Assembly: GCF_000327285.1 (NCBI RefSeq)
Contig: NZ_HE998567.1
Coordinates: 1,305,558-1,369,557 of the forward strand
Reading direction: 5' to 3'
Length of the DNA: 64,000 nucleotides
Source of the DNA: Holdemania massiliensis AP2
GTDB lineage: Bacteria > Bacillota_I > Bacilli_A > Erysipelotrichales > Erysipelotrichaceae
A program made the translations under genes and the position numbers. The notes under the pieces are model-generated. The model saw only the letters and a list, made by a program, of their open reading frames with translations, ran no database searches and was not told the origin of the DNA. This document shows positions 42,801 to 51,614 of the stretch, one piece after another. Each line of letters begins with the position of its first letter. Within the stretch, counting starts at the first letter, position 1.

Positions 42801-42935
42801 TGGTACTTTTCGTTTTTTCAGAAAGCTTTCCCCGTTTTACACCCCGGAGATTTCTCTTCCTTTAAAATTCTTTTTCCATGTTGACAAGCGCCGCAAATCG
42901 CAAATTTCCCGAGTCCGGCGTTTTAACGCTGAATT

Positions 42936-43529
42936 TCAGCGCTGATATAAATCGGCCAAAATTGCGACACAAGTATCGATTCCCAGCTCACCGCTGTCCA
43001 GAGCCAGATGGAAATTTTCCGCCATCCCCCAGGTTTGTCCTGTGTAAAATTCATAGTAAACCGCCCGGCGTTTATCCTTATCCCGAATCCGCTTGTCAAT
43101 CGCCACCTCGGTTTCACCATAGACCTCGACAATCCGTTTAGCTCGCTTGTCCTTTTGCGCGTGGATAAAAGCAGTCAGGCAGTCCGCATGGCCTTTTAGA
43201 ATCACATCCGCGCACCGGCCGACGATAACGCACGATTCCTTTTCCGCCAGATCCAGGATGATCTGACGCTGCAGCTGCCACAGCTGATCCTGGATCGAAG
43301 TGCCCATAAACTGACTTTCCGACAAGGCAAAGGCCCAATGACTGCTGTACGGCGAAGCTTCCTGCTGCTTTGCGACCATTTCCGGCGTAAATCCGCTCGC
43401 CTCCGCTAATTTTTCAATCAGCTCCTGATCATAACACGGAATCCCCAGCTGGGCTGCCAGCTGTTTCCCTACGGTCCGTCCCCCGCTGCCGAACTGACGG
43501 CTGATCGTTACAATTCTGTTGTTTGTCAT
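42936..43529 (-). CDS. Cytidylate-kinase-like protein
   Basis: The 197-residue protein is of the stand-alone cytidylate-kinase-like family (TISRQFGSGGRTVGKQLAAQL with an atypical P-loop FGSGG, then CVIVGRCADVIL). Such proteins lack clear evidence of CMP kinase activity and may act on other substrates. The ATG at 43529 follows AAGGAGG. It starts inside the 3' end of the upstream MATE gene, an unusually long 101-bp overlap. Confidence 0.8.
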   Translation of the reverse strand: MTNNRIVTISRQFGSGGRTVGKQLAAQLGIPCYDQELIEKLAEASGFTPEMVAKQQEASPYSSHWAFALSESQFMGTSIQDQLWQLQRQIILDLAEKESCVIVGRCADVILKGHADCLTAFIHAQKDKRAKRIVEVYGETEVAIDKRIRDKDKRRAVYYEFYTGQTWGMAENFHLALDSGELGIDTCVAILADLYQR

Positions 43530-44937
43530 TTGCAATTTCCTCCTTTTTCGGTTTTAAAGCATTTAAGGTCACGGCGATCACGCCGGCTGAGATCATAAAA
43601 GTCAGAGCATCCGAAACCGGCATGGAATACAAGATACCATCCAAGCCAAAGAAAACAGGCAGAAGCAGTGCCAGACCAACGCCGAAGATCAGCTCTCGGA
43701 TTAATGACAGCAAAGTAGAAATCAACGCTTTTCCCAAGGCCTGAAGATAGATAAACGTTGCTTTGTTCACACAGGCCAACACCATCATGCACAGATAAAT
43801 CCTAAACGATTTCAAAGCAAACTCCGTATAATAAACACTTTCACTGGCCGCACCGAAGATAGAAATCAGTGTTTTAGGGAAAATTTCGACCAGCACAAGT
43901 GCTAAGGCTCCCAACACGACCTGTCCTGCCAAAAGCCGAAGCAGAATCGTCCGGGCCCTGTCCTGTCTTCCCGCACCTCTATTATACCCCACAATTGGAA
44001 TACAGCCAGCTGCCATTCCAACAGAAATTGAAATTACAATCTGAAAAAACTTCATGACAATCCCTACGACGGCCATTGGAATTTGTGCATACTGCGGCTG
44101 ACCGAAGATCGGATCCAAGGCTCCATAGCGCTGAATCATATTGTTAATCGCAGCCATAGCCGCAACAAGTGATATCTGCGACAGAAAACTGCAGATGCCT
44201 AACGGCAGAAACTGCCGCATTAATCGTCCGCTCAGATGAAAACTTGAACGATTCAGCCTGATCGCTTTCATCCTGCCTAAATAAAGGATCGCCAGCACCG
44301 CAGTGATCACCTGACCAATCACCGTCGCAATCGCGGCTCCCCGCATTCCCCAATGAAAGCCGAAGATAAACAGCGGATCCAGAATCAAGTTGACCAGCGC
44401 TCCGGCTAATGTAGATATCATTGCGTATTTCGGACTTCCGTCGCTGCGGATTATCGGATTCATAGCCTGACCAAACATGTAAAACGGTACGCCCCAGCAA
44501 ATCCAGAAAAAATATTCTTGAGCGTAGGCAAAGGTTTCTGCATTGACCCGGCCGCCGAACATCGTCAGGATCGGCGCCTGGAATCCAAAGTAAACGACGG
44601 TCAGAAGCAAGCTGACGATCACACTCAGCACGACCGCATTGCCAACAGTGCGGTGAGCGTCTTCCGTTTTCCCGCGTCCCAGGCTGAGGCTGACAAAGGC
44701 ACAACCGCCATCCCCTATCATCACGGCCAGTGCCAGCGCAACGACGGTCAGCGGAAAGACGACGGTGTTGGCAGCATTGCCGTAAGAGCCCAGATAGCTG
44801 GCATTGGCGATGAAAATCTGATCAACAATGTTGTAAAGCGCTGCGACTAACAAAGAGATCACACAGGGAACAGCATATCGGGTCATCAGTTTCCCTATGC
44901 TTTCAGTTTCCATAAAGGCGTTAGAACGATTTTCCAT
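43429..44937 (-). CDS. MATE-family efflux transporter
   Basis: The 502-residue protein has about 12 hydrophobic segments and MATE sequence features (LVAALYNIVDQIFIAN, GAALVNLILDPLFIFGFHWGMRGAAIATVIGQ). MATE pumps export cationic drugs or metabolites using Na+ or H+. Its last 40 residues (from KPKKEEIANDK) are hydrophilic and overlap the next gene, so the stop may have been displaced. AAGGAGG precedes the ATG. Its leader holds a promoter-proximal hairpin terminator. Confidence 0.85.
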   Translation of the reverse strand: MENRSNAFMETESIGKLMTRYAVPCVISLLVAALYNIVDQIFIANASYLGSYGNAANTVVFPLTVVALALAVMIGDGGCAFVSLSLGRGKTEDAHRTVGNAVVLSVIVSLLLTVVYFGFQAPILTMFGGRVNAETFAYAQEYFFWICWGVPFYMFGQAMNPIIRSDGSPKYAMISTLAGALVNLILDPLFIFGFHWGMRGAAIATVIGQVITAVLAILYLGRMKAIRLNRSSFHLSGRLMRQFLPLGICSFLSQISLVAAMAAINNMIQRYGALDPIFGQPQYAQIPMAVVGIVMKFFQIVISISVGMAAGCIPIVGYNRGAGRQDRARTILLRLLAGQVVLGALALVLVEIFPKTLISIFGAASESVYYTEFALKSFRIYLCMMVLACVNKATFIYLQALGKALISTLLSLIRELIFGVGLALLLPVFFGLDGILYSMPVSDALTFMISAGVIAVTLNALKPKKEEIANDKQQNCNDQPSVRQRGTDRRETAGSPAGDSVL

Positions 44938-45033
44938 TTCATTTCCTCCTTCGACATAAAAAAACGGGCAGCCTTTTGCTGGATTTTAGCGTTCCATGGC
45001 TACACGTTTCTTTCAGTCTTCTATTCATAAAAC

Positions 45034-45083
45034 AAAAAAACAACGAGCTGGCAACTGGACTTACGCCTTTCGCGACTCGTTGT
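45034..45083 (-). ncRNA. Leader attenuator of the MATE gene, possible riboswitch
   Basis: Right after a promoter comes CAACGAG, about 28 nt including CGCGAAAGGCG, and then CTCGTTG (45082-45041) followed by seven T. Because it lies at the 5' end of the transcript, it would stop transcription before the MATE gene unless refolded. MATE genes are known targets of guanidine-IV (mepA) riboswitches; I cannot confirm the class by eye. It could also be simply the terminator of the upstream MATE gene. Confidence 0.5.
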
Positions 45084-45089
45084 GGTGTT

Positions 45090-45118
45090 ATTTTAGCACT
45101 TCAAAATAGAAATTTCAA
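45090..45118 (-). promoter_or_regulatory. Promoter of the MATE leader
   Basis: Minus strand TTGAAA (45118-45113), 17 bases, TAAAAT (45095-45090); start predicted near 45083. Confidence 0.7.
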
Positions 45119-45169
45119 AGTTTTTTTGTCATATAAGCTCTTTTTATTTCTATCGTTTCGCTTCTGCCA

Positions 45170-46540
45170 TCACGCTTTCTGCGCTTTAATTTTCTGGTTC
45201 AATTCTTTTAAAAAGCGAATCAGGAAAGGAAAGCAGACAATAAACGTCAGTACATCCGCCAGCGGCTGAGTCAGCTGTACGCCGCGCAGCTGCCAAAACT
45301 GCGGAAGAATCCAGATCAAAGGCAGAAAGAATACTCCCTGACGGCAGGCGGAAAGGAACGTGGCTTCAGCCGGCTTGCCGATCGACTGAAACGTCATGTT
45401 GGAAATCACACCAAGCGGCTGAATAAACAACGCTAAACACTGAGCCCGCATCGCATAGGTTCCGATTTCCAGCACCTGTGTATCCGCCTTGGTAAACAGC
45501 TGAATCACCTGCGGGGCAAAGAGAAAGCCCGCGACGGCCAATAAGCCCATCATCACAAAGCTGACCACAGCCGTAAAGGTAAACGACTGCTTTACCCGCT
45601 GATAACAGCCGGCGCCGTAATTAAAGCCCACCACTGGCTGATAACCTTGGCCAAAACCGATCAGAACTGACAGGATCAGCATAAACACTTTACCAACAAC
45701 GGACATAGCGGCCACCGCAGCATCGCCATATACCGCTGCATTGACATTCAGCATGACTGTTGCAATGCTGGCCAATCCCTGCCGAAAAAACGACGGCAGG
45801 CCAGTTTTCAGAATCGCTGTTAAGTCCTGAAGCTTCCAAGAAATATTCCGGAAGCTGAGATGAAGCAGACTCTTGCGCATCAGGAAACAGGATAATAAAA
45901 TCAAAAAACTGACAATCTGGCTGAGGATCGTCGCAATTGCCGCTCCGGCAATCCCCAGATCAAAGCCGAAGATGAAAAGCGGGTCGAGTACGATATTGAG
46001 CAGACCGCCGGTTGTAATGCCAATCATCGCTAACGTCGCCTTGCCCTCTGAACGCAAAACATTATTCAGCACAAAGGAGGACGACATCACAGCCGCACCC
46101 AATAAAATATACTGAGCATAGTCGCGGGCATACGGCAGAATTGTCGGCGTCGCCCCCAGTATGGCCATCAAAGGATTAATAAAAAGCAAACCGAATACCG
46201 TCAATGCCAAACCGAAGGCAATGGCCGCAAAAAAGCCGGTACTGGCGATCTTCTCAGCTTCATCGTGTTTGCGGGCGCCTAACAGCCGGGAAATTAAACT
46301 GCCTGAACCGATGCCCAAGGTAAATCCGACAGCCTGAATCAGAGCCATCAGCGAAAAAACAATCCCCACCGCTCCGGTCGCACTGGTTCCCAGCTGCGAA
46401 ACGAAAAATGTATCCGCCATGTTGTAGATGGATGTAATCAGCATACTGATAATCGTCGGTACGGCCAGCGTTGTAATCAGCCGAGGAATCGGCTGGGTCG
46501 TCATCTTCTCGACCTGAGTCAGCGTCGCTTCCCCACTCAT
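45170..46540 (-). CDS. MepA-like MATE efflux transporter
   Basis: The 456-residue protein has 12 hydrophobic segments and MepA-type features (ISMLITSIYNMADTFFVSQLGTSATGAVG, GIGSGSLISRLLGAR, GFGQGYQPVVGFNYGA). It should export multiple drugs. Its start overlaps the MarR stop by four bases, giving the mepR-mepA arrangement known from staphylococci and relatives. Confidence 0.9.
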   Translation of the reverse strand: MSGEATLTQVEKMTTQPIPRLITTLAVPTIISMLITSIYNMADTFFVSQLGTSATGAVGIVFSLMALIQAVGFTLGIGSGSLISRLLGARKHDEAEKIASTGFFAAIAFGLALTVFGLLFINPLMAILGATPTILPYARDYAQYILLGAAVMSSSFVLNNVLRSEGKATLAMIGITTGGLLNIVLDPLFIFGFDLGIAGAAIATILSQIVSFLILLSCFLMRKSLLHLSFRNISWKLQDLTAILKTGLPSFFRQGLASIATVMLNVNAAVYGDAAVAAMSVVGKVFMLILSVLIGFGQGYQPVVGFNYGAGCYQRVKQSFTFTAVVSFVMMGLLAVAGFLFAPQVIQLFTKADTQVLEIGTYAMRAQCLALFIQPLGVISNMTFQSIGKPAEATFLSACRQGVFFLPLIWILPQFWQLRGVQLTQPLADVLTFIVCFPFLIRFLKELNQKIKAQKA

Positions 46541-46980
46541 GCGGATTCCCGTCCTTCCGAGGTACTTTCACCGCGCAGATTCTCTGTCATGCGCTGGATA
46601 TATTGGATAAACTGGGCTTTCTCCTCCGCAGTAAACCCCTGCAGCGCGATCTTTTCCACTTCATCATGGATATCGCTCATTTTTTTATGCTGCTGAATAC
46701 CGAAATCCGTAATTTGAACTTGAATGCTGCGGCGGTCCTTATCGCTGCGGATCCGCTCGATCATCCCGGCTTGTTCCATTAAATCTAAAATTTTAGATAC
46801 AGTCGCCGGTTCGATATCGCAAGCTCTCGCCAGTTCTACCTGTGTCCGGGAACTGCGAGTTAAAAGATGCAGAATCTTCGGCTGTCCCATCGAAATGCCT
46901 TCCTCTGCCATCCGCGGCCGGATTTGTGAGGTCTGCGCCCGATAAGCCCGTGAAAATAAAATACAAAAAGGTTTATTCAC
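46537..46980 (-). CDS. MarR-family repressor, MepR-like
   Basis: The 147-residue protein has the MarR fold (TRSSRTQVELARACDIEPATVSKILDLMEQAGMIERIRSDKDRRSIQVQIT). The start is taken as the GTG at 46980, seven bases after AAAGGGG; an upstream in-frame GTG at 47004 lacks one. Two TTAGNNNNCTAA palindromes cover the promoter, so it probably represses itself and the MATE gene until a drug binds. Confidence 0.88.
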   Translation of the reverse strand: MNKPFCILFSRAYRAQTSQIRPRMAEEGISMGQPKILHLLTRSSRTQVELARACDIEPATVSKILDLMEQAGMIERIRSDKDRRSIQVQITDFGIQQHKKMSDIHDEVEKIALQGFTAEEKAQFIQYIQRMTENLRGESTSEGRESA

Positions 46981-46996
46981 AACAAAGCCCCTTTCA

Positions 46997-47051
46997 TTAG
47001 TCACCTAATAGTTAGCTTCCTAATTATAGAATGAACTGCGAACCTTGTCAA
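46997..47051 (-). promoter_or_regulatory. marR-MATE promoter with tandem operators
   Basis: Consensus promoter on minus: TTGACA (47051-47046), 17 bases, TATAAT (47028-47023). Palindromes TTAGCTTCCTAA (47012-47023) and TTAGTCACCTAA (46997-47008) start 15 bp apart, the first touching the -10. Confidence 0.88.
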
Positions 47052-47104
47052 ATTTCAAAGAGCTGAAAATGAAATTCCATGACTTCTAAAGCAAAGATGA
47101 TAAA

Positions 47105-47139
47105 CAAAAAGACCGAAGCTCATAATCTGAACTTCGATC
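47105..47139 (-). terminator. Terminator of the adenosine deaminase gene
   Basis: GATCGAAG and CTTCGGTC pair (one G-U) at 47139-47111, then TTTTTG on the minus strand. Confidence 0.7.
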
Positions 47140-47155
47140 CTGATCTCAAATTCTC

Positions 47156-48172
47156 TTACAAACATTCCATCAGCCGCCGCGTCAGCTGCTGCTTGATCTC
47201 CTTATCCGCAAACGCCGCCCGGACACTGTTGAGATTGAGATGAATCAGATCCTCGCGGGTTAATCCCAAATAACGCACTGCCTTGTCATATTCCTGATCC
47301 AATGTCGTATCACTGATCGTCATGTTATCTGTGTTTAATGTCACGATTGCCCCGCGCTCCATCAGCGGTTTCAAGGCATGATCGCTGTACGAAAGCTGGT
47401 TGCGGCATTGGACGTTGCTCGTCAGACACATCTCCAACGGAATTTTCTTTTCGATCACTTCCTGCAGCACAGCACTGTCTTCCAGGCAATGTCCGCCATG
47501 GCCAATCCGGCTGGCGCCCAAATCCAAGGCTGACTTAACCGAAGCCGCCGGACCGCTTTCTCCCGCATGGATCGTGTAAGGAATTCCATATTCCTTCGCT
47601 TTTTTAAAGCAATCGGAATAGCCTTCCATCGGTGTGATGCCCTCAGCCCCTGCCAAGTCCACGGCAACAACCCCTTTGCCTTTGAACTCATTAGCTGTCT
47701 GGACCGTTTCCAGATTCGCTTCGTGATTCAGCGACGGTTCACCCAGCGTCATCAAACACAAGATCAGACCGACCTTGATCTGCGGATGTTCGCACATCGC
47801 GATCCGCATTCCTTTGATAACCGCTTTAACAGCCTGATGCTGCGTCAGGCCTTTCTGCGTATGAAACTGCGGCGCAAACCGCAATTCCGCATATTCCACA
47901 CCCTGCAAAGCCAATGTTTTCACTAACTCCCGCGTACAGAGCACCAAGGCTTCTTCATCCTGCAGAATCGCAATCGGCAGCTCAAAACGCGCCAAGAATT
48001 CATTCAGGCTGTTGTTGTCGCGGCTGACGACGATCTGACTGCGGAATTGTTCCAGGGTACAGGCAGAATCAATCAACTGACGATCTTGTGCCAAAGCATA
48101 CGCCAGCTTTAACGGCAATGAGCCGTCTAAATGAACGTGCAGATCAATTTTCGGAAATGAATATTCCATCAT
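47156..48172 (-). CDS. add: Adenosine deaminase
   Basis: The 338-residue zinc enzyme converts adenosine to inosine. Motifs: KIDLHVHLDGS (His12, His14), the YTIHAGE segment (about 200), SRIGHG and TLNTDNM. Length matches the family. Two ATG codons in a row begin the frame; GGAGG suits either, the second slightly better. Monocistronic. Confidence 0.93.
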   Translation of the reverse strand: MMEYSFPKIDLHVHLDGSLPLKLAYALAQDRQLIDSACTLEQFRSQIVVSRDNNSLNEFLARFELPIAILQDEEALVLCTRELVKTLALQGVEYAELRFAPQFHTQKGLTQHQAVKAVIKGMRIAMCEHPQIKVGLILCLMTLGEPSLNHEANLETVQTANEFKGKGVVAVDLAGAEGITPMEGYSDCFKKAKEYGIPYTIHAGESGPAASVKSALDLGASRIGHGGHCLEDSAVLQEVIEKKIPLEMCLTSNVQCRNQLSYSDHALKPLMERGAIVTLNTDNMTISDTTLDQEYDKAVRYLGLTREDLIHLNLNSVRAAFADKEIKQQLTRRLMECL

Positions 48173-48355
48173 AAAACCTCCATTCTCTGTATTTTAATTG
48201 TCATCATTCCATCCATCCTAAAGCTTTTTCCTTATTTCATTCTGTTCAATTCTTCCCTGTTCACAACAGCGGATCCAACGAAACTAAAATTCAAATGAAT
48301 AAGGAGAAAAGCCCGGCTTTATTGAAATAAAGGTTACGCTGTTCCGTCTGCTTTG

Positions 48356-49363
48356 TCAATCAAAACTCTCATTCCGTTCATGAATCCGATTGGTTTCAAA
48401 CAGTGCGCGGATCTGCTTTGGATCCTGGCTTTGCCCCAACACCCACATCAGTTTCGTTACCGCGGCTTCACTGGTCATATCCTTGCCTTCCAGCACGCCA
48501 TAACGCAGTGCTTTCTGTCCGACTTCATAAACGCTGAAATCGCTCTGTTCATACAAGCACTGACTGCAGACAACAACCGTGATGCCCGCCTGTGTCATCT
48601 GCTGGAGCTTCGCCGTTAAGTCCCTGCGGATAAATGATAAGCCGCCGATACCGAAGGCTTCGATCACCACGCCGGCACATTGCATCTGGATCAGCGCATC
48701 AAATAACCGCGGATTCATACCGGGGATCAATTTTATCAGAACAACCTCCTTGCACAGTTGGCTGCGCAGCTGAAAGGGTCCGTCCACCTTAGGCAGCAGC
48801 CCTTCCCGGATGTTTAACCCACGGCTGTCAATCCAGCCGACCGGTTTCACATTGACACTTTCAAAAGCCTGAAAATTAGTTGTCCTAACCTTAACCGCCC
48901 GTGTTCCCAATAAGATTTGACGGTTAAAGGCTACAAAAACGCCGGAGTGTCCGCTCGCCGCCATCGCCAGTGCGGTTCGGATATTTTCTAACCCGTCGCT
49001 TAACGGATCCGTCAGCGGTAACTGCGAACCGGTCAGCACAACGGGAAGCGGTACATTTTCCAACATGAAGCTCAAAGCCGAAGCCGTATATGCCATCGTA
49101 TCTGTACCATGGGTTAAGATCACGCCTTCCGCCCAGCCTTCGGCAATCAGCTCCGCTACTTTTTCGGCAATCCGCTGCCATTCCTCCGGCTGAATATTGG
49201 AACTGTCCAGCGTAAATAAATCCCAGGTTTTGATTTCATATTGATCAATCAAATTTCCTAACAGTTGGCGCAGTCCGCCAGCGTCCAGCTGCGGTGTCAA
49301 GCCTTCATCCTGTTGAGCACAGGCAATCGTTCCGCCTGTTGTCAGCCATGCGATTCTCTTCAT
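48356..49363 (-). CDS. L-asparaginase (AnsA-type)
   Basis: The 335-residue enzyme has the catalytic WLTTGGTIA (nucleophile Thr12) near the N-terminus and the second triad segment ILTHGTDTMAYTASAL. It hydrolyses asparagine to aspartate and ammonia. The lack of a signal peptide indicates a cytoplasmic type I enzyme. The ATG at 49363 follows GGGGAGG; codons further upstream in frame precede that site. Confidence 0.9.
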   Translation of the reverse strand: MKRIAWLTTGGTIACAQQDEGLTPQLDAGGLRQLLGNLIDQYEIKTWDLFTLDSSNIQPEEWQRIAEKVAELIAEGWAEGVILTHGTDTMAYTASALSFMLENVPLPVVLTGSQLPLTDPLSDGLENIRTALAMAASGHSGVFVAFNRQILLGTRAVKVRTTNFQAFESVNVKPVGWIDSRGLNIREGLLPKVDGPFQLRSQLCKEVVLIKLIPGMNPRLFDALIQMQCAGVVIEAFGIGGLSFIRRDLTAKLQQMTQAGITVVVCSQCLYEQSDFSVYEVGQKALRYGVLEGKDMTSEAAVTKLMWVLGQSQDPKQIRALFETNRIHERNESFD

Positions 49364-49647
49364 TGGTTCCTCCCCTGCCGTCTGTTTGGACGGGATGTTT
49401 TTTATTTTCAAGCTTTTTGAATTTTGCGTATCTTTCCAGCTTTATTGTTACTTAACCTTATTTTAACGTGGATCTGTTCCTTTATCAACTTCATCCCGCG
49501 GATTCGTTTTTTCTTCCCCGTTAAACAAAAATACTGAAAAACAGATCTGAATTTTTTTCAATCCGTTATCATAGAGAAAAAGCAGAAAACCGACACGTCG
49601 GCGGTTTCCATTGCAGATAAAAAATAAGGAGAGAAAGGAGCTTCCAT

Positions 49648-49719
49648 ATGAATCGGAAACAAGCAGGACTTCTGGGAGGAATTGACTTGATGGTCTGCCT
49701 GCTTATTCAAATCGTATAG
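49648..49719 (+). CDS. Possible 23-residue hydrophobic peptide
   Basis: ATG at 49648 follows AAAGGAG by eight bases and encodes MNRKQAGLLGGIDLM then VCLLIQIV. Short, basic start and hydrophobic end recall type I toxin or leader peptides, but no antisense RNA or family match supports this. Confidence 0.25.
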   Translation: MNRKQAGLLGGIDLMVCLLIQIV

Positions 49720-49720
49720 T

Positions 49721-49735
49721 TGTGAAGCTTTCACA
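49721..49735. promoter_or_regulatory. Inverted repeat upstream of the GH13 gene
   Basis: TGTGAA and TTCACA separated by GCT. Possible operator of a catabolic regulator; not a clean CcpA site because it lacks the central CG. Confidence 0.3.
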
Positions 49736-49865
49736 AACAAATGAACATTCTGTGGCTGATCGGTCTGACTCTGATTGTTTTCCGATTTCCGTCAGGCATT
49801 CCTCAGCTGCAAAAAATGAAGCCGAATTCAGTTTCTGTTTGTGATACAATAACAGGGGTGATACT

Positions 49866-51519
49866 ATGGATTACAAAAATAAAGTGATTTATCAAATCTG
49901 GCCGCGTTCTTTTCAGGATTCCAACCATGACGGCATCGGTGATCTTCGCGGAATCCTGCAGCGCCTGGATCATCTGCAGGATTTAGGGATTGATATGATC
50001 TGGCTGTCGCCGGTCTATTGTTCTCCCAATACGGATTACGGCTATGACATCAGTGATTATTACAGCATTCATCCGGATTTCGGAACGATGGATGATTTTG
50101 ATGCTTTATTGGCAGAATGCAAAAAACGCGGGATGGGGATCATCATGGATCTGGTGGCAAATCATACCAGTGATCAGCATCCCTGGTTTCAGGCATGCCT
50201 GAACGATGTCAACAGCCCTTATCGGGATTGTTACTACTTCCGCGAAGGCATTGGCAGCAAAGAACCGAATAACTGGATCAGTATGTTTGGCGGCAGTGCC
50301 TGGACGAAAGATCCGCTGAAACCGCAAAGCTGGTATCTGACGACTTTTACGCCCCATCAATGTGATCTCAACTGGGAGAATCCTCGTGTTCGCGAGGAAG
50401 TGGCCAACGTCATGCGCTTCTGGCTGGAAAAAGGCGTCAGCGGCTTCCGCATGGACGTCATCAACACGATTGCCAAGCAGCCAGGACTGCCCAGCTGGCA
50501 CCCGGAGAAAAAAGGCTATCAGTTTGCGAAAGATTTGATGACCAATCTGCCGAAATCCCACGAATATATTCAGGAATTGATCGGCAAGCTCAGTCAGGAT
50601 TTTGATTTCATTACGATCGGCGAAGGGATGATGGCCGATAACGATGCCTGCGCTCTATATGCCGGGGAAGACCGCGGCGAGCTCAACATGATGATCATGT
50701 TTGATCTGCATCTGCAGGACTGCGGGCCCTTAGGCAAATATGATTTCCGCAAGCTTTACCACTGGACCATTCCCGGCTTCAAGTCGATCATTTTCCGCTG
50801 GCAAAGCGACAGTCAGAAACGGAACTACTGGGTTGCCAATTATATGAACAATCACGATCAGCCCCGTTCGATATCCCGTTTCGGCAACGACAGCCGCTAC
50901 CGCATCGAAAGCGCCAAGGCGTTTGCCTTAATGAATTTGACATTAAGAGGAACGCCGCTGATCTATCAGGGTGAGGAAATCGGCATGACCAACTGCCGTC
51001 TGGAAAAGGATGAGTGGCGTGACTATGAGGCAATCAACATTTACAGCACGCTGCAGACGATGATGCATCTGCCGAAATTCATCGCCAAGAAAGTGGTGCA
51101 GCGGATGACCCGCGATCATGCCCGAACTCCGGTGCAGTGGGACGAGAGCGATTATGCGGGCTTCAGCGATCATCAGCCCTGGATCAAAGTGAATCCCAAC
51201 TATAAACAGATCAATCTGAAACAGGATCTTGGCTTAGAAACAAGCATTTGCCGCTGGTATAAACAGGTCATTGCCCTGCGCAAAGCCTATACCGCACTGA
51301 ATACCGGCATTATGAAGCCTGTTTTAAAAAAATCACAAACAGATCCTCGGCTATGTCCGTAAGGATGACAAGGCAGAATTTCTTGTCTTGATCAATCTCA
51401 GCGGTTCGCTTGCCCGGTTTAATCTGAAAACCGAAGGCTCAATCTTGATGGATTCTTATCCTGATCCTCAGCCGCAGCTGCTGCGGCCTTATGAATCCAG
51501 AGTGATTCAAATTCGTTAG
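49866..51519 (+). pseudogene. GH13 alpha-glucosidase, frameshifted near the 3' end
   Basis: The protein is a cytoplasmic GH13 enzyme of the oligo-1,6-glucosidase/trehalose-6-phosphate hydrolase group: IYQIWPRSFQDSNHDGIGDL, DLVANHTSDQH, the nucleophile in GFRMDVIN (about 199), the acid in TIGEGMM (about 257) and NNHDQPR (about 325). Translation stops at 51362 after an A7 run at 51326-51332; with one A fewer it continues as GYVRKDDKAEFLVLINLSGS to TAG at 51519, completing the usual C-terminal beta domain. The catalytic domain is intact. Mutation, slippage and assembly error are all possible. RpiR-type regulator and PTS operon lie next door. Confidence 0.85.
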
Positions 51520-51548
51520 GCAGTCAGATTAAGTCAGCCATGTCAAGC

Positions 51549-51573
51549 AAAAAGGCGGAACTTCCGCCTTTTT
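51549..51573. terminator. Bidirectional terminator between GH13 and rpiR-type genes
   Basis: AAAGGCGGAA and TTCCGCCTTT form a 10-bp stem around one to three bases, flanked by A and T runs, serving converging genes on both strands. Confidence 0.85.
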
Positions 51574-51614
51574 ATCATGGGTTTATCCTTGTATCATAAC
51601 AGCTTGATCTGGCA

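Larger units (their letters stand above)
49364..49865. other. 502-bp intergenic region before the GH13 gene
   Basis: Holds a possible 23-codon ORF (49648-49719), a TGTGAA/TTCACA inverted repeat with three-base spacer at 49721-49735, and a CCGAC/GTCGG hairpin near 49588. I see no clear terminator for a plus-strand gene and no other structure. Confidence 0.5.

Noticed and set aside
49721-49735. CcpA cre site before the GH13 gene
   Set aside because: TGT-GAAGCT-TTCACA lacks the central CG and the spacing of a cre site; listed only as an unassigned inverted repeat.
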